Source of the DNA: Corylus avellana | Lineage: Eukaryota; Streptophyta; Magnoliopsida; Fagales; Betulaceae | Length of the DNA: 64,000 bases | Direction: 5' to 3' | Assembly: GCF_901000735.1 (NCBI RefSeq) | Contig: NC_081541.1 | Location: 37,907,142-37,971,141, forward strand | In this document: positions 22,610-34,934 of the stretch, one piece after another | Position numbering within the stretch: the first letter of the stretch is position 1 | Layout of the letters: each line of letters starts with the position of its first letter | Made by a program: the position numbers and the translations under genes | Notes under the pieces: generated by a model | Database searches by the model: none | The model's input: the letters and a program-made list of their open reading frames with translations, nothing else | Told to the model about the DNA's origin: nothing

Positions 22610-24720
22610 CTCTTTTAGAGTATCAGGCAACTCAGTTGGTAGTTGTAATTGCATGCACGTGTTACATGTACAAATTGTAAATGAATGTATTAAACTGAAC
22701 TTTTTCAGTTTGTAAGTTTGTTATTGTACAGTTGCAATTTAGTTAAAGATTAGTTGAAGTTAGTTATTAGTTAAGTTGTTTGCTGCAGTTAAGTAGTTAA
22801 AAGATTGTTATGCTTATGACCAAGTATATAAAGATTGTACTTCATCATTCTTAGAATCAAGTTGAATATACAAAAAGTTCATTCAATCTCTCTGTTTTCC
22901 AATGCACATGTTCATCTTGTTCTTGTGTTTGCTTTCCTTCTTCTTTCTTCTTTGCATTCCATTGTCACATATTGCAAAGCTTGACATAGAGAAGGATAAA
23001 AGAAAGGAACAAAGGATATGGACGGTCAAGATTTGGTGACTCACCATGTCACTTGATGGTGTTTCGGAATCTAATCAGTGTCACTGTTTTTGGAGAATGA
23101 TAAGAGGAAGAAGAAAGGGATCGAAGGAAATGGACGTTCAAGATTGAATAAGGAAAAACCAAACGATCTGAAGGAAATGGATATTGGGTGACAAAAAGGG
23201 CATAGTGGGTGACAAAAATTTAATAACTTGATGACTTTTTTTTTTTTTTTTTTTTTTTGGAGAAAAGTCCATATATGGTCTTCAAATTATTATTTAATTG
23301 ATAACGTCTTTAAAAAATTTTAATTAGGAGAGTGCCCTCCATAAGCTAGCAAAAAAATTGACAATGTCTTTTAAAAGTTAGCAAAAAGAAAAAAAATAAC
23401 CATAAAATTTTTAATAAAAAAGGTATACTCCAATAAATTTGAAAAATAAAAACAAAAATAATAATAATAATTTTTTTTTTCTTTCAGAAAAAAGCAAAAA
23501 AAAAAAAAATTAATTAAATTAAATTAAATTTCACACCCTGATTTTTTATTTTTAAAAAATAAATCCATTTTAGTTTTTTTTTTTTTTAAAAAAAAAAAAT
23601 TATTTTATTTTATTAAGGAGTATTTTTGTCATTGAGTGAGACATTGATAGTTTTTGATAATTTGAGAGAGATATTGTTTCTATCAAAATTTTGAAAAAAA
23701 TATTATCAATTGATTAATAGTTTAAAAGGACCGAGGAGCATATAGACTTTGTCCAAATTTTTATTTATTTATTTTTCGGAGAACGGTAAGAGGAAGAAGG
23801 AAATCGAAGGAATTGACGTTCAAGATTGAATATTAAAAAAACCAAACAAAGTGATAGAAATGGATATTTGATTATTACAGATTTTTTCATTTACATGTGA
23901 CGATCATTTCCTTTCCTGATCGTACGCTTATCTAATCTACAAAATAGTACACCTCCCTTCAAGAGGAAAAAGGACAGAGTTAGTGACATTTGAGGTTTGA
24001 TACGGATACAACACAAACTTAATTTATGGCTAACTTCTCTTTTACGTGTAAAAAAATTAGAATTTTAAAGCAAACAAATTGTCTTTTTTCCCAAATTTTC
24101 GGAATCCCAAAATCCTCTCTCTCAATTTCTTTTGTTGTTAAATGACACGTAGGAGAGAAGTTGACCATAAGTTAGATTTATGTTGTGACTTTAACATTTT
24201 CCAATATAATAACTTGATGAAAACTTTTTGAAAAAAGTTCACGTAATATCGTTTGATTGATAATATCTTCTGAATTTTTAATTGGAATAATGTCTTTTTA
24301 AGTTACCAAAAAAATTAATAATGTCTTTTTGGCTAGTAAAAAAATAAAAATATTTAAGATAAATATACTCCAACAAATTCAAAAAAAAAAAAAAGTAAAT
24401 TTTTTCAATTTCCACACCCTTGTTATTTTTTATTTTTTAAATTCAGTTTAAAATTTAATTTTGTTATTAATAAAAAAAGTCAAAATTAAAATTAAAATTT
24501 TGTTATTTTTGATACATTTGTCATTGAGAGTAACGCTGATAATTTTTTATAGTTTGAAAAAGATATTATCTGAATTAAAAATTTAAGAGAATATTTTAGA
24601 GTTTAGGGTTTAGGTAGTTTGAAGGCAATAGTTTTTGGATAAAGAAAAGAGGAAGAAAGGGATGGGAAGGAAATGGACGTTCAAGATTGAATAACGAAAA
24701 ACCGAACGATGTGATGGAAA
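22610..24720. repeat. Duplicated block B (pairs with 18719-19900)
   Basis: The left part (22610-23390) matches 18719-19560. The right part (24200-24720) matches 19400-19900. The middle (23390-24200) has low-complexity A/T tracts and one more copy of the recurring motif. The block ends at an assembly gap. Confidence 0.8.
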
Positions 24721-24734
24721 TGGATGTTTTTTTT

Positions 24735-24834
24735 NNNNNNNNNNNNNNNNNNNNNNNNNNNNNNNNNNNNNNNNNNNNNNNNNNNNNNNNNNNNNNNNNN
24801 NNNNNNNNNNNNNNNNNNNNNNNNNNNNNNNNNN
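24735..24834. other. Assembly gap (100 N)
   Basis: A fixed-size run of N bordered by an eight-base T run on its left. Confidence 1.
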
Positions 24835-25602
24835 AAAACAAAGTTTCTTACAGTATCATAATATATTCATGAGAAAATTCCTAAGATGCATACTATGGAA
24901 ATTTAATTTAGTTGACTTGAGTTGACCTAAACCACTTAATAATTAATCCAAAAGATCTAAACCAATAGAAATATCTCACTAATATAAAATTAAGCACACT
25001 ATCTCCCAAGTCAAAAATTGAATGCAGATCTATACAAAAAAATAAAAATAAAAAAATTGAATGCAGAATAATAGTACTATCGAAAGATCAGAAAACAAAA
25101 ATGTTAAAGAAACATACAAGGAAACAAATTAATAGAGAGGCTAAGGGGAAATTTAATTTGCACTCTTGTCTATGCAAATATAATGCACGCGATATGTATC
25201 TTCTAATGTAGCTAGGTAATAATAATATATATGCGATGTGAAAACTATCACAACTAGGTTGTAAATGAACGTACAGTGCGCTGTTCCTTAACAAGTTCAG
25301 GCCTCACTTGGAATGAGCTCGGCTCAAAATCAGTTTATTTATTAAACGAGGTTCGAGATTTAATATATTTTCATGCTGATTTATTAAACTAGCTAAATAT
25401 GTTAAAGCTTAATTAGCTCGACTCAGATTAGGCTCACATACAAAGCTTGTATAAGTTAAACTAGGCTCCTCTATATTATTATATATATGTTAATCAAAAT
25501 GTGTTATGTAAATATTGTTGACAAAGTGGCTCACTTTGTTTCTCTCTCAATTTGTCTTCATTCCTCAGAAGCTTTGACAAAACAAGTTTCTCCAAACTTG
25601 TG
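24835..25602. other. Non-coding stretch before the copia relic
   Basis: No gene is visible. About 25310-25470 repeats CTCGGCTC/GCTCGACTCAGATTAGGCTC phrases. From 25500 the text (TGTTGACAAAGTGGCTCACT) may be leader or LTR of the copia relic that follows. Confidence 0.4.
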
Positions 25603-25672
25603 GGCTTAGAATCAGTGGCTTAGAATCGGTGGCCTAGAATCGGTGGCTTAGAAACGGTGGGTTAGAATCGGT
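25603..25672. repeat. 14-bp tandem repeat, five units
   Basis: Five units of GGCTTAGAATCGGT with one or two changes in most. It lies about 50 nt before the gag start of the copia relic, possibly within its untranslated leader. Confidence 0.9.
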
Positions 25673-25720
25673 GGCCTTTGGCTATAAATTGCCAAGGGGC
25701 CTTATGGATCTGGAGGCTCA

Positions 25721-27790
25721 ATGAAAATTGAGATAAAGTCATTTGACAAGATGATCAATTTTGGGTTATGACAAAGGCGGATGCGTGGCGTTCTTGTTCA
25801 ACAAAAGTTGCAAATTGCCTTGGAAGAAAGATCGGATGGCATGATTGACTCCAAGTGGTTAGACATTGATCAACGGGCAATATCTACCATTGACATGTAT
25901 ATCACAGATGATGTGTTAAATCATGTGATATCAGCGATCTTAGCCAAAGATATGTGGGACAAGCTAGAAGTCATGTACTTGGGGAAATCCTTGTCAAATA
26001 AGCTCTTCCTCAAGAAGAAACTCTTCAAGTTGGAGATGAAGGAAGGCAATGACGTGATGAAGCATATCAACATCTTCAACGCCTTGATCAACGACTTGAA
26101 CGGAATTAATGTTCAATTCAGCGAAGAGGATTGAGCCCTGTCGTTGCTTGCATCATTGCCAGATTCATATAAGCATTTTGTACCTACACTCATGTTTGGA
26201 AAGACAACTCTCAAGTTCAATGAGATTGTGCAAGACATCATCTCTCATGTGACCATGAAAAAGGCAGATGATAAGTTCACCACGGGATCTGCTTTGAATG
26301 TGGAAACGAGAGGCATCAATTCAAACAGAGGCAGTGGGTGTGGAAGGTCCAAATCAAGGACCGGCAGGTCAAAATCGAGGTATCCAAAATATTCCAATGG
26401 CCAAAACAACTCAAAGACTGTTGAGTGTTGGAATTGTGGCAAGACAAGTCACTACAAAAATCAGTATAAAAAGCTCTGAAGAAGGAGGCAGAGATCGACT
26501 CTGCAAACATGGTGACTGATGGAGCGTAGGATGCCCTGATTCTTTCGGTTGGCAGCCCCCTTGATTCTTGGGTGTTGGACTCAAGGGCTTCCTTTCATAC
26601 AACAACGATACACAAAATCTTGGATAACTATGTTAGTAGCGATTTCGGGAAAGTGTATTTGGCTGATAGTACGGTGCTGGATGTTGTGGGAATAGGAAAT
26701 GTCCGAATCAGAATACACACTGATTCAGTATGGAAGTTGGAGAAAGTCAGACATGATCCAGAGTTGAAGAAGAATCTAATCTCTGTGGGACAGCTTGACG
26801 ATGAAGAGCATGTCATTCACTTTCATGGGGATAAATGGAAGGTCAGTATGGGAGCTATGATTATTACTCAAGGTTAAAAGACTGGTACCCTCTATATGAC
26901 CATGTCCATAAATAAGGGATACTATTGTTGTTGCAGATCAAATGTTGATGCAGATCTATGGCACTAAAAGCTAGGCCACATGAGTGAAAAGGGGCTCAGA
27001 GTTATGCAATCATTGGGGAAGCCACCAGGCCGGGTTGAAATCGATTAATATCGACTTCTGTGAAAATTGTATTTTTGGCAAACAGAAGCAGGTGAGTTTT
27101 AAAGTGGGTGGTAGAACCCTCAAAAGTGAGAAACTTGAGCTAGTTCACACGGATGTCTGGGGGCCAACTATAGTCTTGTCTATTGGCGGAAAGTCATACT
27201 TTATGACTTTCATTGATGATCATTCCAGGAAGGAATGTGTTTATTTCTTGAGATAGAAATCAGAGGTGTATGAGGTGTTCAAGAAATAGAAGGCCATGGT
27301 GGAGAACGAGACATGATTGAAGATCAAAAAGCTAAGATCCGACAACTTTGGAGAGTATGAGGACACCAGACTCAAAAGGTTTTGTTTCGAGAATGGGATC
27401 AGTTTGGAACGGACTGTTCCAGGAACCCCACAGTAGAACGGAGTGGTAGAACAAATGAACTGAACACTGACAGAAAGAGCTAGAACCATGCGCATTCAGT
27501 CAGGCCTACCCAAGCAGCTTTGGGCTGAGGTAATCAATACAGCAACCTATCTCATTAATTGAGGACCATCAGTGTCATTGGAGCAACGTATACCGGAGGA
27601 GGTATGGAGCGGCAATAAGGTAAATCTTTCATGGTTGAAAATTTTTGGTTGCACTGCTTATGCGCTCATTAGTCATCATGCCAGGGGAAAGCTAGACCCC
27701 AAGTCACTAAGTGCATCTTCATTGGAGATGGAGGAGATGAGTTTGGTTATCAACTCTGGGATGACCAAAATAAGAAAATCATGCATAGAA
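25721..27790 (+). pseudogene. Ty1/copia gag-pol relic (gag, protease, integrase)
   Basis: Gag begins at the ATG at 25721 (FDKMINFG, then TGA where Trp is usual). It continues through SLSNKLFLKKKLFKLEM to a knuckle CWNCGKTSHYKNQY, whose last Cys is Tyr. A TGA at 26132 and a TGA at 26477 interrupt it. Protease follows at about 26572 with DSRAS in place of the catalytic D-S/T-G. The integrase zinc-binding HHCC remnant (LGHMSEKGL, CENCIFGKQ) lies near 26970-27090. The core is recognisable by HTDVWGP, FIDDHSR and NGVVEQMN, the D-D-E region, again with several stops. The frame ends near 27790 at a T run; RT and RNase H are missing. Clearly inactive. Confidence 0.88.
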
Positions 27791-27829
27791 TTTTTTTTTT
27801 TTTTTTTTTTTTGAAGTATATGCATATAA

Positions 27830-28140
27830 TTTCATTTAAGGTCAAATAGTGTCATTTTATTGAAGAGGCTATCTTCCGGTGTAGGTAATATACATGCCAT
27901 AGTTGTGAATAGACTAAAACGATCAAACTTTAAGAAATGATTTGGTATGCTATACATTAATTTACGACTTCAAAAAATTCAAATCAGGAAAACAATTATT
28001 CCGCACCGTAAATAATATGCGATCTAACACTTGAATTGTTCAATTGAGTATGTAACAAAATAAAAAATAAAAAATAAAAAAACAGAAAAATTGATTTAAA
28101 GAAAATTGAGTCGTCATGGCAATTGAAAAATATAGTCTCA
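27830..28140 (-). repeat. Intron-side flank of the gag-like exon (pairs with 52812-53110)
   Basis: Read on the minus strand, this stretch matches 52812-53110: ATTTTTCAATTGCCATGAC, CTCAATTGAACAATTCAAGT and TACCAAATCATTTCTTAAAG occur in both in the same order. Confidence 0.75.
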
Positions 28141-28470
28141 CCTGGGATGTTTGATGAGTCTTCTGGTCCGTACTTTGAAGCCAATTTATCCCAAACATTT
28201 TTGGCGGAAGTGATTTCCCTAATCTCGGGTAGTATATTTGTCCACCTCACATGAAATTAGAATTGCATGTAAAGCTGCAGCATTATTCTTTGTCCATGCC
28301 TTAAATCCAACTACATCATTCTCTAGTTTAGGAGGTTCGGTGGTTGCTTGGACAATGTCCCAAAGATCTTGAGCCAACAAATAATTTTTCATCCAAGCAC
28401 ACCAATTCGCATAATTGTCATTTCTAAGAAGTTCAAGAACAATTGTGCTTGAGAGACTATTTGTTGCCAT
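28141..28470 (-). pseudogene. gag-like exon copy (frameshifted)
   Basis: From the ATG at 28470 the frame reads MATNSLSSTIVLELLRNDNY and continues ANWCAWMKNYLLAQDLWDIV, the same as the exon at 43433. After ISCEVD an extra four bases shift the frame; the homologous continuation (LPEIREITSAKNVWDKLASK) is in another frame. The exon runs to a GT donor near 28145 after DSSNIPG, so exon length and splice site are conserved. No ankyrin exon follows on this strand in the adjoining sequence. The family is the UBN2/DUF4219 gag domain of copia elements. Confidence 0.8.
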
Positions 28471-28499
28471 TCTTAATCTGTCAAATTATGAAACATGTT

Positions 28500-29810
28500 A
28501 GGTGAGACTTGGAAGCGATATACAGACCATATCTTTGGTTTTCAAAGCAATTTATTTTTTTGTGTTTTATTAAAAAAAGAAAAAGAAAAGTGCTTTGAAA
28601 ATAAAGAAGCAAAATGATAACCCGTTTTCAAACAGGGCAACTGCATTACTACTCCCCTATATTCTTAGCTTTATTACTCTTAAAGCAGGCAGACAGTTGG
28701 AGTAAAACAGGGATGCGCAATCGCACACATGCATCACATCTTTGTTGAGGAAACCTCAAAATAACTATGATTTGATCAAATTAAAAGTTAAAACTTCATA
28801 CAAAACGAAAACGTTGATGCAAAAAAGAAGAAGCAGTAATTACTTACTGGGTTAGAAGGACTGTCTTCCCAAACCGACGTACGCTTGTAAGTCTAACTTT
28901 GCAATACTGGTTGCCAGACAAACTTCAATATTTACAGAAATGGTGAGATGCCCACGCAGCCAAGGAAACGAACCAATTTGAAATAAAGCGTATTCCGTTA
29001 TTAGTGTATCTAGGGGCAAAATGGTTATTTTATTATTTTAGTATTTTAGTATTTTACCCTTCCTAAATACACTTGCTCGATCTTCCTTCCCGTGGCAATG
29101 CCTTTGAATTACGTTGTCCTTATGAACAGCAACTTGTTCATAATTATTCAAAGGGGAATACTAGCTAGGTGTTTTACTTGTGTTCTTTTAATATTTTGTT
29201 AGTCCTAGGTGGATATTATTTAAAAATAAAAATAAAAATAAAAGTAACCCATATTTTTAAAAGAAAATAGACTAATTAACGTTAACTTTCGCTATGATTC
29301 TTTAAATATCATATATCCTTCCAACGTCCGGCCATGGTGGAAGCAACACATGCATGCCACCGACAACAACAACTAAAATTTTACTTTACAGGAAAGAAGG
29401 GGTTTTTTTTTTTTTTTTCTTTTTTAAGCAAAAAGGGAAAGGGTGAAAAGACTACAAAGGCGGGTCTAGAGGGAAGAAGGTTAAGTAAGAGTCAAGATGT
29501 CTTACTACAGTTGGGTAAGTAGACATCCAATAAAATATTATCTTTTTGTCCGTCTAGCCTCGTTTTTGGATTTATGTTTTGTGAAAATTATTCTTTAGTC
29601 TTGGATATTTTTTCAAATTGTTTCATGAGTTTTTCTTTTTATTTTTTAACTCCTTGAGTTTGTCTTCCTTCTTCTGTCTAATGACAGCTCCATGAAATTG
29701 AGGCTTAAGGCAAAAAGTTAAAATAAGACATTTTTTATTTTAAAATCATAATATAATAATTTTTTATATCAAAAACCATTTTTCTTGTTTTTTTTTTTTA
29801 TAGATGAAAA
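28500..29810 (-). repeat. Upstream region of the gag-like exon, repeated family
   Basis: On the minus strand this region shares text with 42740-43430, with 61097-61900 and with parts of 32900-33840. Examples are GCAGTTGCCC.. / GGGCAACTGC, GTGTTGCTTCCAC.. / GTGGAAGCAACAC, and the TTTCATCTATAAAAAA-type stretch. It is probably the promoter-side part of the duplicated gag-like gene unit with insertions. No coding frame is supported. Confidence 0.55.
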
Positions 29811-29959
29811 TTGACTAATCAAATTTAAATATACTTGTTTTGTTAGTATATTATTCTTAATATATAGTTAATTTGACTGATCCATTTCATCAACATATGG
29901 TAACATGGATTTTATAAATCTAATTAACAATATCATTTTATTTCATTATTTGAATATTG

Positions 29960-30727
29960 TTCAATTGTTCAATTATTTCTTTTTGCACTTATAATAGTTG
30001 ATGTCCTTCCTCCTCTTGGATTTTGGTCGAGAATTTTTGCCTTTCGAATCACCCTTGTTACCGCTTCTTCCACGCTCATAGTTACCCTTTACAACTAGCC
30101 CTTCTCCTTGAGAATTTTCATCAATTTTTTTTTCCTTTGATGAAGAGCCAACAAGGCTCCTGTAACATTCTCTAACTCCAAGGTCTCCTTTCCCCATGTT
30201 AGAGTTGTAACCAAATTCTCATACGTAGGAGAAGTTGGGAGTGACTTCAATAACATCAATGCCTTGTCTTCGTCTTCAAACTTCACATCAACCCTTTTTA
30301 GATCTCCGATTATCTGAATGAATGTATTGATGTGTTGGCTCAGATCCAAGCCCTTCGCCATCTTCAAGCAATACAACCGCTGCTTTAGATAGAGCTTATT
30401 CGTCAACGACTTTGACATATACCAACTTTTCAGTTTTAACCAAATTGCCGCTGGAGATTCTTCGTCCATAACGTGATACATCACGTCATCTCCCAGACAA
30501 AGCCGAATAGTAGCCACCGCTTTAGCCTCAAGTTCCTTCCAATCTATGTCTGCCATACCTTCTGTTTTCGTCCTATATAACGCCTTCACCATCCCTTGTT
30601 GCACCAACAAATCATTGGCACGTCTTTGCCATAACTCGAAATTACCGGATCCATCGAACTTCATCACGTCGAATTTCGCAGAAGATGTGCCAATCCCAGC
30701 CATCGTAAAACCTGGCTCTGATACCAA
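29960..30727 (-). pseudogene. Ty1/copia gag (Tork-like), truncated
   Basis: The first ATG that fits lies about 20 nt after the PBS (30706). The frame reads FDGSGNFELWQRRANDLLVQ, then SKSLTNKLYLKQRLYCLKMA, the classic gag polyprotein core. A frameshift at the A run near 30126 (minus strand) separates this from the basic C-terminal part (NYERGRSGNKGDSKGKNS). The sequence stops at YYKCKKK, the first half of a zinc knuckle, where homology ends near 29965. No pol is present. It is a 5'-end fragment of an element with its 5' LTR at 30729. Confidence 0.85.
30715..30726 (-). other. Primer-binding site
   Basis: The minus strand reads TGGTATCAGAGC, 2 nt inside the LTR edge. Confidence 0.9.
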
Positions 30728-30728
30728 T

Positions 30729-31110
30729 TGTTGTTATTGTGCACAACAATGATAAATAATATGAAATCGAAAAGAGAGAGATCAAGAGAGAGTCGAGGCA
30801 TAGATTTACGTGGTTCGGCAATGTGCCTACGTCCACAAGAGAGAGTGCGGCTATATTTTACTATTAAATGATTTAAGGTTACAATAGAACATATTTATAG
30901 GAAAATCCTAATTGTAAGTATTTTGAAAAATCCCAAAATATCTCCCACAATTTATTTGTCTCCAGACCACATAAACTAATTACATATAATGGGTCAGAAG
31001 TAGAATATGAACCACTTGTTCCAATAGAGAGATATTTTTGTTCTCTTAAAAAGTGAAAAGACAAAAATACATATTTACTATAACTAACTGAATATTATCC
31101 CGTTTATTTG
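30729..31110 (-). repeat. 5' LTR of the truncated copia element
   Basis: It begins TGTTGTTATTGTGCAC on the plus strand. It includes TACGTGGTTCGGCAATG and TACGTCCACAAGAGAGAG, typical of Tork/TNT-like LTRs. The outer end is not certain. The outer 80 bases resemble, in inverse orientation, a block at 51195-51300 (AATATTCAGTTAGTTATAG). Confidence 0.7.
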
Positions 31111-31164
31111 AATTTTCATAAGATTATGCTCTCGCTTGCATGTGTTGCGTCCACCATGGCGGGA

Positions 31165-31412
31165 CTTGAAGGATGTTATATTTATGAGCAAGTTGCTCTT
31201 AATTAATTTTTTTTTTCCTGCGACACAACCGGGGAAGGGAAGTCTAGGGTAGTTATTTTATGATCTTAATTAATCTTTTTTTTTCCTGCGACACAACCGG
31301 GGAAGGGAAGTCTAGGGTAGTTATATTTATGAGCAAGTTGCTCTTAATTAATTAATTTTTTCCTGCGGTACAACCCGGGAAGGGAAGACTAGGGTAGGCC
31401 AGGGGTAAGGCG
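31165..31412. repeat. Three tandem units of about 85-90 bp
   Basis: The phrase CCTGCGACACAACCGGGGAA occurs twice and CCTGCGGTACAACCCGGGAA once, each followed by GGGAAG.CTAGGGTAG and preceded by a T run. The units are joined by GAGCAAGTTGCTCTTAATTA. Confidence 0.85.
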
Positions 31413-33890
31413 CGCAAGTTGCACTTAAAGTCTTAATATATCATTGTATTGGATATCTAACCATTTGTTTGAATATTTGAGTTTTTTACAGTATTGGATA
31501 GTGCGACTTTGACTAATGGGGCTCCAGGTTTGTCTTCTCTAATGCGAAAAAGAGTAATTCTTTTCCGAAAATACTGATGAAAAATGTTATATAATTAAAT
31601 GACAAGACAGTAAATACCGATAAAAGATGTTATATTTATTGGATTCAGAAGTTTTTGGAATTTCAAATCTAGACCCTTGATTTTTATTTAAGAGTTTTTG
31701 TTTTGTCATGTGTTCAACTAATAAAAAAATAAAAAAATAAAATTTAAATTTAAAAAGAAAATAATAAAATAAAAAATAAAAAGATAGAATAATATGGGGT
31801 GGCTGGCCACCAGGCCACCTCATTTTTGCTATGGTTTCGGCCACCCCCATGACTCCTGGGGTGAATCGACCACCCCCAAGGACCAAACCCAACATAAATT
31901 TAAATATTGTTTATGAGCATGAGAATTAAGAGTTGATTTATTTAATGAAGTTGATATATATTGTTTATAATTCCTAATTTGTTTTTATCGCTTTTTCTTT
32001 TGTACAAGCGGTTGCATGCATAAATGGACAGAACCGGGAGTTCATATTAGAGAGCTAGGGCCAAAAATTATACAAGCGGGATAATATCATTATGACATTA
32101 TTAATATTAGATAACCATAATCTCGTAATTACAAGAATCGCTTGCGTTGTGCGACTGCGTAACTAAGCAAGTAATGATTAAATTTTTGGTCCGAGTGTAA
32201 GAAGGGGATCAAATCATCTTTTTAAAAAATACTAATCAATTGCAATAAGGCAGCGAGATCTAGGAAGGATCACATTTAATATTTATCCTAATTAATTTTC
32301 TACTTTAAATAAAGTTACCTTGTACCATGTGAAAGTTGCCAATAATTTTCTTCTTTCTTTGACCAATGCGTATGCTTTTTATCATCTTTCAAGATTGTTT
32401 ATTAATTATAAGGAAGCTGCCAAGAATTTTCTTCTTTCTTTGAAGAGTCATTTAATAAATTATCTACATCCAAAATCTCATTTTAAGTTGTCGTCGCGTA
32501 TGCCATTTTCTGGAAATATATTTATCTTAAGGGCAGATAGGGTTTCTTTTTCTCTAGGGTATTCTCCTACCTTCTAACCAAGTATCTTAATAAGCTATTC
32601 TAAGTATTTTGAGAATACTTTGTCATTATTTTATGTTATTTTATTTTTTGGGCATTACAGATGTGTCAATGGTGGAGTGTGGTGTCATGGCAATCTTCCT
32701 TGTCCTCGTAAGATGTCCAGCAGGCCATTAAGTGAGGAAAGAGGGCACGCACGTTATTTATTTATTTTTGAGGAATAATTAACTGAGAAAGTTACTCTAA
32801 AGAATAATAAATAACCGAACCAACGGAATAGCTATTTAATTCCGGGCTCCAATAATGTGCAAAAGTTAAGAAAAATGGAAGAAAAAAAAAATTACTTCAA
32901 TCACAAAAATGAATTTTTGATGAATTTATTGCTAAAAACAAACCAAAAATTACATCGAATTCACTTGAAGAATGAATAACTGAACAATCAATCAATGGAA
33001 TGGAATTAGAAGGAAACTTTGAAATAATAAAATAAAATGATGTCGTTACATAGATTTTTAATGATGCTCAAATGTTTAATACGACAATTTCCAATGAAAG
33101 TGTATATCGATCTAGACCAGTAGAAAATAATTATGATCCAGATCAATAGAAACTATTGATCAAAATTAAGTGATCTATAGATAACTACAGGTACAATTAG
33201 AGAGACAAATATAATCTAAAACCTCATCCTAAATAAAAATAATAACATATTTTTCTCTGCGGCATATTACATTCTGTAAACATGCCAAATGGATAAAAAC
33301 AAGATAGAAGTTCTACAAATAGATCAGTCTAATACTCTAATTAATGATTTTTTTTTTTTTTTTTTTTCAAAACTACAAATAATAAAAACCTGTTTACGAT
33401 GGATTAAATGAATGAATCGTATTATAGAAAATTAAATATTAAAATTTGAGTAGTAATTTTGCATCTAAAAAAATGAGAAAAATGTATTTTGAATAAAAAA
33501 ATATTATTTGAACTTTTTTCCTTAAGCCTGAAGCAGTCCTTAACGGAAAAATGAAGACAAACTGAAGGAGTTCAAAAATAAAAATAAAACTCACGAAACA
33601 AATTGAAAAAAATAAAAAAAAAAATCCAAAATTCAAGAATTATCCCAAAAAATAAATCCAAAGCGAGGCTGAACGGAGAAAATATCTTATTTGATTGGAT
33701 CTCTACTTACCTACCTACTGTAAACACAACGTGCCAGCTTGGGTCCGCGCGCACAAGTCTTCTATAAAATAAAGTTTTATTTGTCGTTTTCGGTGTTGCT
33801 TCCATGCACCATGGAAGGATGTTATGTTTATGAGCAAGTTGCTTGAAGTCTAGGTGGTGTTTGGCAAATGGGTTGACTTACACATTGTAG
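31413..33890. other. Intergenic stretch, no gene seen
   Basis: The stretch contains a GGGGTGGCTGGCCACC-type GC island at about 31795-31880. It has two near copies of CAA.AATTTTCTTCTTTCTTTGA (32340-32440) and a segment (32930-33840) related to 42740-43200 and 61090-61900. Short frames here have no recognisable product. Confidence 0.45.
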
Positions 33891-34275
33891 TTATTTAGTT
33901 GATGTAGATTGATGTGAAAAAAAGTAAGAATGTTTGGTATAAAAAAAATGAAAAAGTGATATGAAAAAGTGAAAAAGTTTTATTTTGTAGTAATTTTTTT
34001 ATTTGAATAATAATAAAAAGTGAATGATTTAATATAAAAAGTGAAAATGTTAGAATATTTTGATGTTCATTTTTTTGAAAAATGGTGATAAATAGTATCT
34101 GGCCAACCCCAACCCCTTTACCAAACAAAGCCCTAACGTCTTCTATAAAATATGAGCAAGTTGCTTATAATAACGACAAACTAATTTTCTTTAAATACTT
34201 TATTTAGATTTTATTTAAAAAAAATAAAAAAATAATAAAAAAAAGTCTTTGGTTTTAAGTCGGTGACTAAGGGCT

Positions 34276-34295
34276 NNNNNNNNNNNNNNNNNNNN
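34276..34295. other. Assembly gap (20 N)
   Basis: A 20-base run of N inside the CACTA-like sequence. Confidence 1.
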
Positions 34296-34934
34296 ACTAA
34301 AAGTGGACGCTATTGGGCATCAATTTTATTTTTTTATTTTTATTTTTATTTTTCTACCTACTCTTTAGCATCCACAAAGTCGACCCTAATACTTAACTAT
34401 TAGGGGCGACTTTCAAAGTCGACCCTAATACTCAAGTATTAGCGTCCACTTTTAGTGGACGCTATTGGGCATCAATTTTATTTTTTTATTTTTATTTTTA
34501 TTTTTCTACCTACTCTTTAGCGTCCACAAAGTCGACCCTAATACTTAACTATTAAGGGCGACTTTCAAAGTGGACGCTATTGATCTTTTATTTGATTTTT
34601 TTTTTTTAAATTTTTTGCCATCTTTTAGCGTCCACTTAAATGGACGCTATTGCTCCACTATCAGCGTCGACTAAATGTCGACGCTAAAAGTTTTTTTTGG
34701 CCGCTTATATTTCTCCCGCCTCTTGAATAATTCCCGCGTATATATTAGGGTCGAGTTATTAGCGTCCACTGTAAAGTGGACGCTAATATTCATCTTTTCG
34801 GTCGGCTATTAGCGTCCACTTTGATGTGGACGCTAATACTTAACTATTAGGGGCGACTTTCAAAAGTCGCCCCTAATAGTTGAGTATTAGGGGCGACTTT
34901 ATAGTCGCCCCTGATGAGTAAATTTCTTGTGGTG
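34296..34934 (-). mobile_element. CACTA (En/Spm)-like terminal region
   Basis: On the minus strand the element starts at 34934 with CACCACAAGAAATTTACTCA, close to the usual CACTACAAGAAA end. It then shows dense subterminal repeats and palindromes: GGGGCGACTTT/AAAGTCGCCCC and AGCGTCCACT/AGTGGACGCT. A direct repeat of about 120 bp (34301-34430 and 34453-34575) lies inside. The other end is not visible; a 20-N gap lies at 34276. The element joins the last exon of the ankyrin pseudogene and so removes its 3' end. Confidence 0.8.

Noticed and set aside
25603..25672. Regular short repeats considered as a CRISPR-like array
   Set aside because: Units of 14 bp are directly adjacent with no spacers, and the genome is a plant's; it is a simple tandem repeat.
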